This document shows positions 24,264 through 36,100 of a DNA stretch of 64,000 bases, piece by piece. Position 1 is the first letter of the stretch. Each line of letters begins with the position of its first letter. The notes below the pieces were generated by a model, which was not told the origin of the DNA, searched no databases, and was given only the letters and a program-made list of their open reading frames with translations. Source of the stretch: Echria macrotheca (taxonomy: Eukaryota; Ascomycota; Sordariomycetes; Sordariales; Schizotheciaceae); assembly GCA_030411725.1 (NCBI GenBank), contig MU839832.1:310001-374000 (forward strand), in the 5' to 3' direction. Position numbers and translations under genes: made by a program.

Positions 24264-27200
24264 TTTGGCGGCTGGTTAGCGAAACCGGTACGCGCTGTAG
24301 CTAATCGTTCTCGGTGCGATCAAGCTCCTGGAGATACACCATGTCAGCAGTCGGAACAAGCGCCATATGGTTTGAAAGGATTTGATGGGTGGCTGGGATG
24401 GGCAGGTTCTGATGTTGAATCGCGCCGGCCGACCATTGCTGGGTCCGAAACCCATGATGGATTCGATGCGATGCAGCGACGGCATCGAATGGCCCGGTGA
24501 AGCTGGCGCAATAGACGCATCGTGGTTCGGGACATCTCGAATGGTTTGGCAGAAGCTGGATGGCGCCGGGCGCGGCTTGAATAGCTACTTACCGGTATTG
24601 TGGCTCGAGTTCAATTGACAATGGAGCCCAGTGGGATCCACGGCGACGCTGCGAATAAACTGGAACGGGGTGCGATGCAAACAAGCGTCGCGATCGCAAA
24701 AGCTCGCCGAATCAACCGTGGAGGAACAGGAAGATTTTGGCTCGCTGTTTCTCGCGGTTGGGAGGGTGTGAACCAGATGTCGAGGGAAAGGAGGAAGTGG
24801 GAGGGCTGGTTCTGTTAATGTGAGGAAAGCGGAGCCATGCACCTGCTGAATTTCGGGGGCAGAGGCGGTCCCAGCAGTGCATGCCGGCCTGGCTAATCAC
24901 AACACGCGAGACGATGATATAAGTGGGGCGAAATCCCTGAGCGGCCAGGGGAGTGGCCTTCGTTCTTTTCCACCAGAGTCCAACTGCAAACCCGCGAGAC
25001 TGATGAGAAGCCGCGTCGATTCTTCAATTCCCGCCGACAGTCTCAATGCGACGCTGTGCCTCTCGACAGCACGAGCAATTCTCGCATTCAGCAAAAAGCT
25101 CGACGGAGCGGATCGAGAAGCGCTCGAGTTTTTGATCGCCCCGTCCGTCTTAATTTGAGCCCCTCTCTAGTCACCGCGATGACCCTGGCAATTGTCCGTG
25201 GTTCCTGTGCTAGCGAACGACGGCTCGTTCTAGGCGAAACTTCACAAGCAAAACAAAATTATTGGACAATCGGGTATCTCTCGAGAAGGCGACGGAGAAA
25301 TAAATGGGCGTTGGAGTGTGACGCGATGCTCTCCGTACCAGAAAGGCAGCGTTGCAGCGGGGTTTCGGCGGTGGCGCCCATCCCGTTGGCAAACTGCAGC
25401 AATATTACCCCTCCGCAGGAACCAAGAGGCCATTCAGGTTGCGCTCAAGCTCCTGACAGCCAACCGGTGCCTTGCATCGCAACCTCCCATCAGGTTTTCT
25501 GAGCTGTCCGCTGTCACACCGCCCGCTGTCTCTCGATCAGGCGGAAGCCGATCTGGCCATTATCCAATCCGTATGGAGGGCCCTCGGTATGGAGCAGCGA
25601 GCTCGCCCTGGTGGAGCAAACACATCTGGCTCCTCGGTGATCCACGAGAGACTTGCAGGCGATGGTCTCCTGCTGCGCGCCCGCAGAGACAGAATATCGA
25701 AACATGGAGACTCACCACGGCGCCAACCTCTCGGAACTCGGCTCCACCGCTACCGATCTTCTCGGGCGCTCCGGGTCGTCCAGCGCGGCTCCGCATGGAA
25801 CAAAGACAGCAGCCGTGGGGGCTGGAACCGACGAACCGTGGAGAGAAGCGTCTCCCGGTATGAGCCAGCTCTTCAAGCCCCTATCTGCATTTTGCCGGGA
25901 CTCCGCTGTCGCAGAGAGCTGTCAACCGCCCGCTCGCCTATTGCCGGATTCCTGTCGCTGATAGCCTGATTTTGTTTCTGTTACATGCAAAATGCGGAAC
26001 TCCTTTGTTCACTGGGCCCAATTCCCGGGAACCAGCTGATCATGGGTGGGGACCAGAGTAGCAACATCCCGCTCCGAGCCTCACGATATCCTTTTCTCCA
26101 TGTCGGAGGATATCCAGACACAAATAGGAGTTGCTTTTCGGGCCGTCGTCCTGCTGGATCGAGCCAGTCTCGCATCAGCTTCCGTTGCTGACCACAGACC
26201 TCGCCGCCGGCGGCCAAAAAGGGTGCGACTAGTTCGCACGGGGCATCGCGCAACCACACGGAACCCATTCTGCTGAAATGCGACCCTCCTCTCAGAACGT
26301 GTGCCCCTGAGATATCCCGTTTTCATGCCCTAACCAGTACGGCAGGCCCTGGATATCCGACTTCTTACCCGCTTGGTAATGAGATCTGACAACCACACCT
26401 CGTTGCTTGCCTTCTGGAATCGAGGCCACGATCATCATCCGTGCGCCACCCACCTCCAGCACGAAAAGCTGTTCGGTGCAAGGCGCTGAAACACTGGGTT
26501 GAATTAACCGGATTGCCCCTCCTTTCCCCTTTCTATGCAGCACTGCCATCAGCAACGTCGCGGGGGTTGCTGACGGTTTCCGTCTGTCTCCCCTTTTGCC
26601 TATGAAGAAATAAACCTTCCTGTCAAGCAGCCACTAAGTTAAGATGGTGTGTTTCGGCTGCTGCGAGGCCATACAGTAGTAGTACACTTTCGGCCCCCAA
26701 AAGGGCCGGAATGACGGCGGGCAAATAGGAGAATTTCAGGCCGTTCGCTTCTTCTTCTTCTCCGCACCCCTCTCTGCGATGCGATGGGACCATCCAGACT
26801 TTTGCACTTCTTGGCACCCCGCTCTGGCGATCGCAGGCATCGACAAGTCTCGTTCCTGCATTTGTTTCCGTCGTTGGTTTCCATGTTGGTCAACAAGCCC
26901 TGGAAACACGTCTGGGCCTAAAACGCGCCGAGGCGTTTTCGTTTAAGAATAACAACTAAACCTCCTCTCCAGTCCCGGGTTACGGATATGGCTGTGTGCG
27001 CCATGACGTCGGACTTGGTTTTGTTTGGCCTGGTCCAAAATCTCGGCTCACCCGCTATATGTAAGATTTGACGGGCCAATTTCATTGAACAAAGCACCGC
27101 TGGATACACTAGCGGACCCGAGCGAACGAACGCCCGTAGGCGGACGCGCTGATGAACTAACTTGGCTGCAGCGTACACGTGTAGGTTCTGCGGGACCGCG

Positions 27201-28492
27201 TTGGCGTTTGCGTGGGTCAACCTTGTCAGGGTCGTTTTTCTTTATTTCTAGAACCCCATCGGGATGGCAGCTGGTCAAATGGGATGTGGAGACGGTGAAG
27301 AGACCATTTCTAGGTATCAGTGCTGTACCAAGGCAGTTGAGTTGATAAGCGTTTTGTATCATGATTTGTTTTCTTGGGGGGGCAAGGTACGGGATACGGA
27401 TAGAAGACGCCGGGAAGACGTCTGCAAAGCTCGTCGCTAGGTAGGTAACTAGGCGAACCCGGAGGCTGTTTTCCCTCACGGTGTTTTATGTATGGAAGTT
27501 TACCAGAGAGAGAAACATGACAAGTCGACGACAGCATGCTAGGTGCCGAAACCATGGAAAGGAGGCACTCTTGTCGTCCTTGTCGCGGGTATTGAACCGA
27601 GGCACGGGTGCTTCATATGAGAAAGACGCTAAGATGAGAATGGAGACTTTCTGGAAGTTAGCCTACCCACCTAGCCGGGCGCGTGGCAGGTTGCCGTTGC
27701 AGGTGAATTTAGGGGGCTAGCTTGGCACTTGGTGATAATGCGAGCAAGAAACCAAAAAAACAAAATACTCTATGTATAGTTGTAAAGAAGATGAAGTTAA
27801 AGCAAAGCCTCCCATGCCCCCCCCCTGCTGGATGGATGATCTTCACAGTGACGAGGGGCTCCCCGTCCCCCCGCTGTTGATCACTTGCGTCTAACTATCT
27901 ATGTACGGAGATCAGCGCAGCGCAGCGCACCATAGCAAGGGGGCATGGGGAGTAATGAAGCGAGCCATGGTTCAGTTGTCACTGGGGCAAATCTGGAGAG
28001 AGTGGGATTGATTTCCGAGAGAAAGAGAGAGAGAGAGATCAAGGTTGCATTCTGTGCCTGGGGAAGCGTCGCTAGTTGCATTCATCAGAAGCGAATTGGA
28101 AGTCAAGCGGGTTTTCTGGGTTTTCCAATATTTTGGCTTTCCCCCGCACTCAACCAGGAGAGAAAGGGGGCAGATATGCAGGACATTTTTGTTGAGCCGC
28201 CTGCCGCCGCTGCGCGATCGAGATCGATCCCCAGTGAGGCTGGCCAGCTGGCGAAATCTTGATTATCGACCAATCAGTGGACGGAAGAGGTTTCTTGGCG
28301 CGACAGCCGCACCTCAGCTGCAGATTCCACGACGACATTTCTCTTTCTTTGATAGTGAATTTGCCAAAGGCGCGATTTTATCGTTTACTTGCTTCGTGTC
28401 GCTTCTTGTTATAACCCAAAAGTTTGGTCGTGTTTTAGAGCTATATATTCCCATTATCTACGTGTGTATTTCTTTGAAATAGCCATCGAAGT
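24264..28492. other. 4.2-kb intergenic region, no gene recognised
   Basis: Divergent region between G-alpha (-) and the Smr gene (+). Overlapping open frames near 25.3-26.0 kb have no recognisable domain, no plausible splice structure and strong Arg/Ser/Pro bias. A GA microsatellite lies at about 28017-28038. It may include long 5' leaders and promoters of both genes. Confidence 0.5.
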
Positions 28493-29442
28493 ATGTCGGC
28501 GAGTGCGATTCCGTTGTCGCAGATTGGCGGACGGGGTGAGTATTGTTGAATCTCTTTTTGAGCAATTTAAATACAACCCTACCTACCTGATGGGTTTTTA
28601 TAAAGGAACTGGCTGACAGGAGATGAACGACGAATATAGCGTTCAATCATGACAGCAGCAATGATGCCGAGGCTGAATATGATCGGCTGAGGGATCTGGC
28701 GAGGAAGGAAGGGGATAAGATGGGGTCGTGTTTCCAGCGGGTATATATACCAACCCTCCCCCTTTTTTTGTTTACTCACCATCCCTTTTTGCTTTTGTTT
28801 ATACCGTAATTGAACACAAAATAACACCCCAAAAAGTCCCGCGAGGCCTACGCGAGCGGCGACGGCGCCGAGGCCAAGCGGCTCTCGGACGAGGGCAAGA
28901 AGCACCAGCGTCAGCAGGCGGCCTACAACAAGCAGGCGTCCGAGTTCATCTTCCGGGAGAACAACGCGCCCGGCCGCGTGGCCGACGACACCATCGACCT
29001 CCACGGACAGTACGTCGAGGAGGCCGAGGACATCCTCGAGGCGCGCATCCGCGACGCCCGCGCCCGCGGCCAGACGCATCTGCATGTCATCGTCGGCAAG
29101 GGGAACCACTCGGCCGGGCGGGTGCAGAAGATCAAGCCGCGCGTCGAGCAGGTGTGCAAGGAGATGGGGCTGGACTTTGCGACCGAGGAAAACGCGGGGA
29201 GGATCTATGTCGATCTGACGGGCGGGAGCATCTCGACGCCGCCGCCGGTCGGGCATGGGCCCGGCTATGGGAAGCCGCCGGCGCATGGGCAGCCTCATGG
29301 TCAACCTCATGGTGGACAGCAGCCTCACTATGGAGGGCAGCCCCATGGTGGACATCAGCAACCGCCGCAGCAGGAGGAGGAGGGTGGTCTGGTGTGGTGG
29401 ATCTTTCGGAAGTTGGAAAAGGCTTGCTGCGTGGTCATGTAG
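28493..29442 (+). CDS. DUF1771-Smr domain protein with C-terminal CaaX box
   Basis: Predicted 249-aa protein. Exons 28493-28535, 28640-28740, 28837-29442; the second intron ends in AAG. DUF1771 occupies residues about 23-85 (AEAEYDRLRDLARKEGDKM, SREAYASGDGAEAKRLSDEGKKH). A Smr (small MutS-related) domain follows with IDLHGQYVEEAEDIL, HLHVIVGKGNHSAG and GRIYVDLTGG. Smr domains carry nuclease or nucleic-acid-binding activity. The architecture is that of yeast YPL199C. After a His/Gly/Gln/Pro-rich linker, the protein ends KLEKACCVVM: CVVM fits a farnesylation CaaX box and the adjacent Cys could be palmitoylated, so attachment to a membrane is inferred. The start is the ATG with an A-T-G-T-C-G context just before a GTGAGT donor. 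Confidence 0.88.
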
Positions 29443-31230
29443 ATGGTGTGGTGTTGTTGTCGTTGTTGTTGGGTATCGGTGTTTGTTTGGCTGACATCAA
29501 GCCTGCGCTGGAAGCAAATGGTGTTGGTGCCGTATCGTCGATTGCCAAATATGTGGTTGGGCACTTAGCGGCAGCGTTGGGGCGTTGTTAGTGCGGGACG
29601 AAGGAATCTGTGGGATCGTAAGTTATGAGGTGGTGTGCGTCAATGGGTCATGGCTGGACCGGGTGGTGTTGGGAATGAAAATGTTTTGCTCCTCACTTCC
29701 GACGATGGTGATGTCGGCATGCAAGGTTGAAATGGATGGGACCATATGGCTTGAGGCGGAGGTGGGATACAGGGCGCAGTCTTCTTTGGGCAGTAAGGTG
29801 AGGAAGGGCACCGGCGGGGGGTATATCATGTAAAATCCACGTACAGTATTTCACCGGCAGCACCACTGGCCATGGTGCTAGGTACTAGTGATGAAGCCCT
29901 ATGTAAAGGGGGTGGAGCCCACGAGGTACAGCCATGAGGAAACCAGCTTTACAGTCTGGCGCGCGGGTCCCGTAGCGGAACTGCCATTGACGGACTGAGA
30001 ATGCGGACTGGCGGCGTATCAGAGAGCATACCTTGCGAGTTTCCGGTCGGCGAGAGCCGATTCTTTTTGCCATTTTGCTGGAGGTTCCTGGAGTCTCTTT
30101 TTTTTCTTTTCGTTCTTCTCTTTTTGCCAATGGTGATGGATGATGATCCGGCGAGCAGTCTATGGCGTTGCGGTTGACCGTGGGCATATAGATAAGATAT
30201 AGGCATGGTGATGGCCCCGCGACTTACACATGGGTTCTTCGCTGATCAAGCCAGATGGCTTCCTAGAATGGAAATATCAAGATCAAGCCATAGCCAGCTT
30301 GTTTGCGGTCAACCATCACCAACAACAAAATCTGGTGTGGAATGGCCTTCGTTTGTGGTGCTGGGGGTTGTCCAGCCATGTCAGGAGCCCACATCATGGG
30401 ACGGGGCGGCGGGTCCAGAACGGCTCTGCGACCATGTACCTCGCCGGGCCGCCGATGTACCTCTCCGGGACCCGGCCCGTGCTCCGCAGCGGCACAGTGG
30501 ACACAGTGCCGGCCGAATTTGTCAACTACACCGCGTGTGTGGCCGTGTGGGCAACAGCTGCGCTGCTTTCCTGCCTCGTCCACAAGATCCTTAGGTGCCA
30601 TGTTCGATTCCACCACGAGTTTCTTTTTTGCTTTTAACCAAACATGGCTCCCAGTCACAGGTGCAGGCCAGCCGGTCTTCCGGAATGCCCCGTTCCTTCC
30701 CTTATTCTTGCTCGATCGTATCATCGCGGCTTATCCGCAGGAACTAGCCATTCAAGTCTCCCGCCATCGACCATGTTTGAAGGCACCATCCTCCTTGTGT
30801 TCTCCATCGCCAACTATAGCCGGACCAACGCAGCCCCAGACCTAAGAAGCGCTACTGCACCCCTACTAAGCAGCCAACTTTGAGTTTGAAGCCTTTGAAC
30901 TTATTAATTCCTGCAAACCCCGACGAGTCCCCGTCTGTCTGCTCTTCCATCATCACGACGACCCCCCAAACCACCACCGAGGTGTCAGATACCTGCGCAC
31001 CACATCCTCCACTATCATCCACTTGAGCAAAGAGATTCGAGATACAGATACAGGAAGTCATATTTGAGGGTTTAGACTTCCGACACAGCTATAAACCCCA
31101 CCGACCTGTCGACTTACCGCTCCGACCTTTTGGCGGACCCTGAATCGTCAGAGTCGACTAAGTACCTCGAACACCGACCGCCATCGGCAACATCACATCA
31201 ACATCCCCATACAAACACAACTCCACAACC
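29443..31230. other. Intergenic region, no gene recognised
   Basis: About 1.8 kb between two plus-strand genes. Open frames in 30.2-30.85 kb overlap on both strands and show no domain. It probably includes the 3' UTR of the Smr gene and the promoter of the next gene. Confidence 0.5.
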
Positions 31231-31860
31231 ATGGTCTCTAAACGAAAACTGATCCCCAAAATGACAGCCATGGCCAACAAGACGCCCAGACGAGACGTCA
31301 GCGCCTACGCGGGCACAGTCCTCGGATCCACCATCGGAAAGCTGATCTGCTTCATCTGCCTAGTCTTCGTCTTCTGGCAGGTATTCAGGGTCGTCGCCAT
31401 CCTCTACTCCTCCTTCACAAGTATGATCACCCGCCGGCCCTGCCGTGGCCTTCGACACCACACGCGCGTTTCCGACCCCGCCTGTCTCTGGCACGATGCA
31501 TTTCCCCACGACCACATGGAACACGGCCTGGTCCTCTCGGGCGGTCATAACGGCCACGATGGAGTCGACGAGGACCGCAACAATGACGACAGGCAAAGGT
31601 CGGTGGCGGGACGTCTGCGGTTGAAGAGCGAGGCGTTTGCCGGGGCCTTGCATCAGGAGCTGGTGGATATACGGCGGCGGATCGGCAGCGTCGGGCCGGA
31701 CCCGTTGATGAGGGATATCGAGGCCGCTGCGCCGAATGGGTATGGTATGGAGCCGACAAGAGAGAAAGGGGCTGGCTTGACTGGTGTCTTCCAGACCGGA
31801 CTAAAGTATGTGAGACGGCGGTCGAGCGTCGAAGGACGGGGGCCGGCGGAGATGGTTTGA
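31231..31860 (+). CDS. Hypothetical single-pass membrane protein
   Basis: Single open frame of 209 aa with a good start context (CAACCATGG). I do not recognise the family. The N-terminus is basic (MVSKRKLIPK, KTPRRD), followed by one strong hydrophobic segment at about residues 35-61 (IGKLICFICLVFVFWQVF, then VVAILY). The remainder is soluble, His/Asp/Arg-rich in the middle (HDHMEHGLVLSGGHNGHDG), with an amphipathic stretch (AGALHQELVDIRRRIG) and a basic C-terminus. The charge pattern is compatible with a short cytosolic N-terminus or a mitochondrial or ER anchor. A GTATGA after the membrane segment could be an intron donor, so the exon structure is not certain. Confidence 0.55.
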   Translation: MVSKRKLIPKMTAMANKTPRRDVSAYAGTVLGSTIGKLICFICLVFVFWQVFRVVAILYSSFTSMITRRPCRGLRHHTRVSDPACLWHDAFPHDHMEHGLVLSGGHNGHDGVDEDRNNDDRQRSVAGRLRLKSEAFAGALHQELVDIRRRIGSVGPDPLMRDIEAAAPNGYGMEPTREKGAGLTGVFQTGLKYVRRRSSVEGRGPAEMV

Positions 31861-32207
31861 GGTGGACTGTTGGACTGCTGTTTCTGGATATCATAGGGAC
31901 CCGGATCGTGTCACAATCTGTTGTATCATCATCATCCAGCATACTCACCCCCGGCCTCACATGTCAGTTCCTCCCGGATAGTGTAGTTTTGTTGTATTCA
32001 CAGTCCTCCAACCAGCCAGTCCGCCATATTCTATACCTCTAGTGTGACGCGAAATAGGCGATTTTTTGTACATAGCGGCTTTTTTTGCTTTTCTCGTGCA
32101 ATTGTCTCGGCGTCCTTCTCCTCCCAGCCCCCAATCAGCCAAATATCGCTCGCTGCAACTTCCTTACCTCTTCCTCCGTTACAAAAGAAATATCCGCCCA
32201 GAGAATT
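31861..32207. other. Convergent intergenic region
   Basis: Shared 3' flank of the hypothetical membrane protein (+) and Mic10 (-). No gene seen. Confidence 0.6.
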
Positions 32208-32549
32208 TCATGCCTGCTGCTTCTTGATCTCCCTCGCCGCCTGCTTCAAGCTCGAATTGCACTCCTCGTACGCCCGCCCGGCACCGAACCCGACGCCGAC
32301 AAAAGCCGGCCACGCCCGCCGCTTGAAGAGGAGGACCGAGAAGACGACGCCGAAGCCGAGGCCGAGGGTGGATTTGATGAGGGCGTTGGAGAGACAGAAG
32401 TCCCACTGTGTATATATGTTAGAGAATCGTATAATGATGGGTGGTTGGCTGGCGTGCCGCGTGTGTACCTTTTCGTTCAGGAGGGCCTCGCTGACGGGGC
32501 GGGATACGGCCCGCGAGGGGGGCGGTGGTGTCGTTGATGTCTCTGGCAT
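32208..32549 (-). CDS. mic10: MICOS complex subunit Mic10
   Basis: Inner mitochondrial membrane protein that bends membrane at cristae junctions as the core of the MICOS complex. Exons in transcript order: 32549-32469 and 32405-32208, giving 92 aa. The 63-nt intron (GTACAC...CACAG) is a multiple of three, so unspliced sequence would insert about 21 residues. Splicing restores SEALLNEKWDFCLSNALIKS, the conserved N-terminal block. Two short membrane segments follow, each with the Gly-rich oligomerisation motif: GLGFG in the first and GVGFGAG in the second, separated by a basic loop (FKRRAWP). The end EECNSSLKQAAREIKK is typical. Size and all key glycines are conserved. Confidence 0.93.
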   Translation of the reverse strand: MPETSTTPPPPSRAVSRPVSEALLNEKVHTRHASQPPIIIRFSNIYTQWDFCLSNALIKSTLGLGFGVVFSVLLFKRRAWPAFVGVGFGAGRAYEECNSSLKQAAREIKKQQA

Positions 32550-33157
32550 TTTTTTTTCTGCGTTTCTATTCGGCGACGGGTGTGGATGGGTGTCTATGGT
32601 TTGAGTGTTAATTGGCTTCTATGTTTTGTTCCATCTCCAAGTCGTCCCTGTTTACCACCTCCGGTCGCGCGAGATAGATTGATCAATTGAAAAAAGACAG
32701 ATGAGAAAGGGTTCAATTCACCTACCTGATAACCAAACTCAATTGAATGAGCTGCGCGCGGAGGAGGGGAGGCGATGTCTTCGTGCTGCGCTGTTTTTCC
32801 CTAGGTATGATGTCGAGCGAGCTCTTTTTCCGGGTCGGGTCCTCTTTCTCGTTTCCAAGCTTCCGGCGACAGGTCGTCGAGTGAGGTTCAATCAGAGCTT
32901 TGACAGGGGGGTTGTCTGGTCCGGCAGTTCCCGCTTTTGCTGTTGCTGCTTGCCTGCAGGCGGGTCGCATGTGGTTACGGGAAAAGGCGGTGTATAAAGA
33001 GGTACCCTTGCTTGGAAGACAATTCTGCCGGCAGAAAAAGCTGGGGGCGGCTGCGTTTTTGGTTTGATGCATTCGTTTGATGCTGCAGGGAGTTAGTTGA
33101 CTTAGTTTTACGCGTGCCTTTGACAGCTTCGCGAGTTCTTGTCAGACAGCGACGGAA
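32550..33157. other. Divergent intergenic region Mic10 / URB2
   Basis: About 0.6 kb upstream of both genes. No gene or certain regulatory site recognised. An ACGCGT-containing stretch lies about 50 bp before the URB2 ATG. Confidence 0.55.
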
Positions 33158-36100
33158 ATGCGCGGGACTACTCCTGTAGGCTCAATTCGATTCGTTTCTA
33201 AACGAATATACAAGGCTGATATCCTCTCGCAGGGCGGAGAGTTCGCTCTCTTCAACGTCGCCGAGACTCTCGACTCGAACGACTTCGACGCCATTCCCGA
33301 CAAGCTCGCGCAGCTCGAGGATGTGCTCCAGAAATACTCCCGAGGGAGCTTCTGTCTCGCAGAGAAGAAGATCCTGCGATGGCTCCTCAAGAATATGACC
33401 GGAGACGATGCCAAAGCCGAGCGAGTCCGCCGATTCCGTCTGACCTGGCATGTCCTCGAAGTCGTCTTCACCCGGATCGACCCCTTTTCGCTAGCAGAAT
33501 TGCTGGCCGACTTACGATTTGTTGCGTTGCTGCAGCAGGTTCTTAGGGATATATCTGCGTCGCCAGAGTCAGGTGCGGCAGCCAGGGACGGCGGCGAGGA
33601 CGTCGAGATGACGGATGCGCCTGTTCAGGAGGCCGCGAACCCACGGAAGCGGAAGCGGCCGAAGTCTAGCCCCTTTGATCTCTCGACGCAGAAAACTGTC
33701 GGTTCCCGTCTACAAACCGCCGAGGCCGTCTTCAAGGCACTCAAGACACTGCTATTTTGCTGCGACGCGGAGAAACACGCGTCACCGGATCTCCAGATGG
33801 GTGCCCGACATATCAAGTCGCTGTTCTGGCTTTCTGCGGCAGATGTTCTGTCCATCCTGAGTCCCCTTCTCAGAATGTGTGATCTCGCGGCTTCGCGGCC
33901 CGATATACAGTCATTCAGTGAACAGTCAACTTGGATCTCCACTCTGGCGGCTGTGTGGGATCTCCATATCCGACGCGAGAGCGATATCACTGATGTTGTT
34001 ACCCATATTTCTGCCCCAGCACTCACGCTCCTCGGCAAGCTGACGGGCTCAGACCCGCTCGGAATCGATACTATCACCCGGGAGCGATGGGCTGTCGAAC
34101 TCCGCCGGTTCGTGGTTCGAAACCTGATCCTCCCGTCCAAGGCGGCCTTCGTCAACAGGAAGAGCCAGGACGCAATTGAACTTGTGGTGGAGGCTTCGAA
34201 AGTCTCGGGCACGCAAGCCTTCCCAGTTCTTTTTGAGCTAGCGAGCAAATCGTATGTTTCCAATATGGCTGGCAAGCGGGATCACGATGCCTGGGTTCAG
34301 GCCGTTTTTGACGCAATCGTGCGGGCTTGTCCACTAAATGGCTTCCAAAATGAAATGCAGCCCACGATCGAGAGGATGGTAGAAACGGCAGCCGAGAATA
34401 GTGTTTCGTTATCTATCAGCAGTCTTCAGTCTGTCTGCAGAGAGTTTGCCCTCTGGGATGAGAAACATTGGGGCCTTCTGCTTTCGCTCATCAAACTTGA
34501 CCCCGATGTTTTCCTGATATCGGACGAGGGACAGCGGCTCCAAGAAGAAGTCCTCGAGATAACCAGGGACCCCAAAGCGCTGGGTTCAAAGGATGCAGAC
34601 CGGGCTGCAAGCTTCATCGTTCTTTTGGCGAAGGGATATGCCAACGCCCGGGACCTGTCAAGCTTCCTCAAACTGTGGTTCAGATATTTGGCGACCGGAT
34701 CCGACGATTCAGAGTCGCTCTGGGCACGGCAAGAGCTTTCCCGGACCGTCGCGTCTGTCATTGAGCGATCACTTAGGAGTACCCAGCTGGAAGAAATCAT
34801 GGCGTGGCTGTCCGAGCAGACGGCGCCTTTTTCGGCTACAGCTCGAGTTCATATCGTGGGTGCGATATCGGCCGGTCTATGCACCGAGGAGTTGGTTGAC
34901 GCAGCCAACATGAAGACGATGGATGGACTGCTCTTCGGTACTTCGGAGGAGCTTTCTCCTGACGCCTCTGCCTTGCGATGGGATATCGCTGAAAAGGCAC
35001 TCGCTAGAGCGACTCTCTCGGAGGCAGGACAGATTTGGGCCAAGATCAAGCCTGATGTTGAGAAGCTACTACGTAAGGTCTCTTTTCGGAACGTGGACGT
35101 ATTTCCGGCCTTCAGGTGCTGCGTTGCTGTCTGGCTGGCCAACCACCCGGGCGGGCCGGACGAGGAACAAGCTGCTTCCTTGGTGTGTTCCTATGTCGAG
35201 AAACTTGGGGATGCCAAGGACAAGAAGAGCAAGATCTGCGCTTCCAAATATGCATATGTGGGGTGGATTTTGTTCATGGGGCAACGTTTGTTAAGGTTTG
35301 TTCATTGCCGCTGCTGGGTAACTAGGCTGACCATGCGTAGTCTTCTCGTCGAGAAAACAGGAGCTATACCAAAGCTGATATCATCTGCCATTACGGAGGG
35401 GCTTGATGTGGCTCCCCTGCTGAAAAACGAGAATAACGTCAACAAGCCGGCGCTCATGAACTCTCTGATCGGTCTCGTCATATCTATGATCGAATCGTTC
35501 AGCTCCGGGGATGATAGTCGGTTGGCCAAGGCCGCGCTCGAGTTTCTCTTACAGGTGCCGAGAGAGGCGCTTGGTCGAGATCACAGAGAGGCCATCATGA
35601 CGAGGCTCATCTCACAAATGCGCAAGGCGAAAGGTGCCAAATCGGTGCCAGGGCGGGAATTCTGGCGACCGGCACTCAGCTTGATGATCAAGGTGATGGA
35701 GATGCCGACCTTCTACGAGGTAAGCTGGCCGCAGCGTTGAAGAACCATGCTAATGGGAGTCAGGGAATGACATTCGGTCATCTGGAAGACGTTGGACGAT
35801 GCCTATTGAAGATGCAAGAGGAACATGGGCAGTCAGAGGGCATCTCAGAACGACTGGACGACTTTCTCCTCCTTGCTCGGTTAGCCACGCACTGCGTACG
35901 GTAGGTTCGAGATGAACCCTTTTTGAGCCTAGCTGATAAATGTAGGGAAATGACATCTGGGACAATCGGCGAACGTGAAAAGATGTATCTCGCTGATGCC
36001 GCTGCTCTCCTTCAAAGCCCCGCCCAGGACTCGGAGATGGTGCTTTGTCTTACTCTCCAGAGCGCGTTTCTCACGGTATTCGCTGCTTCTTCAGTCACCA

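Noticed and set aside
25318..25969. Overlapping plus-strand frames of 165-181 codons upstream of G-alpha
   Set aside because: Several frames are open together, as expected for GC-rich noncoding DNA. There is no recognisable motif, and no transposase or polymerase signature to call it a transposon relic.
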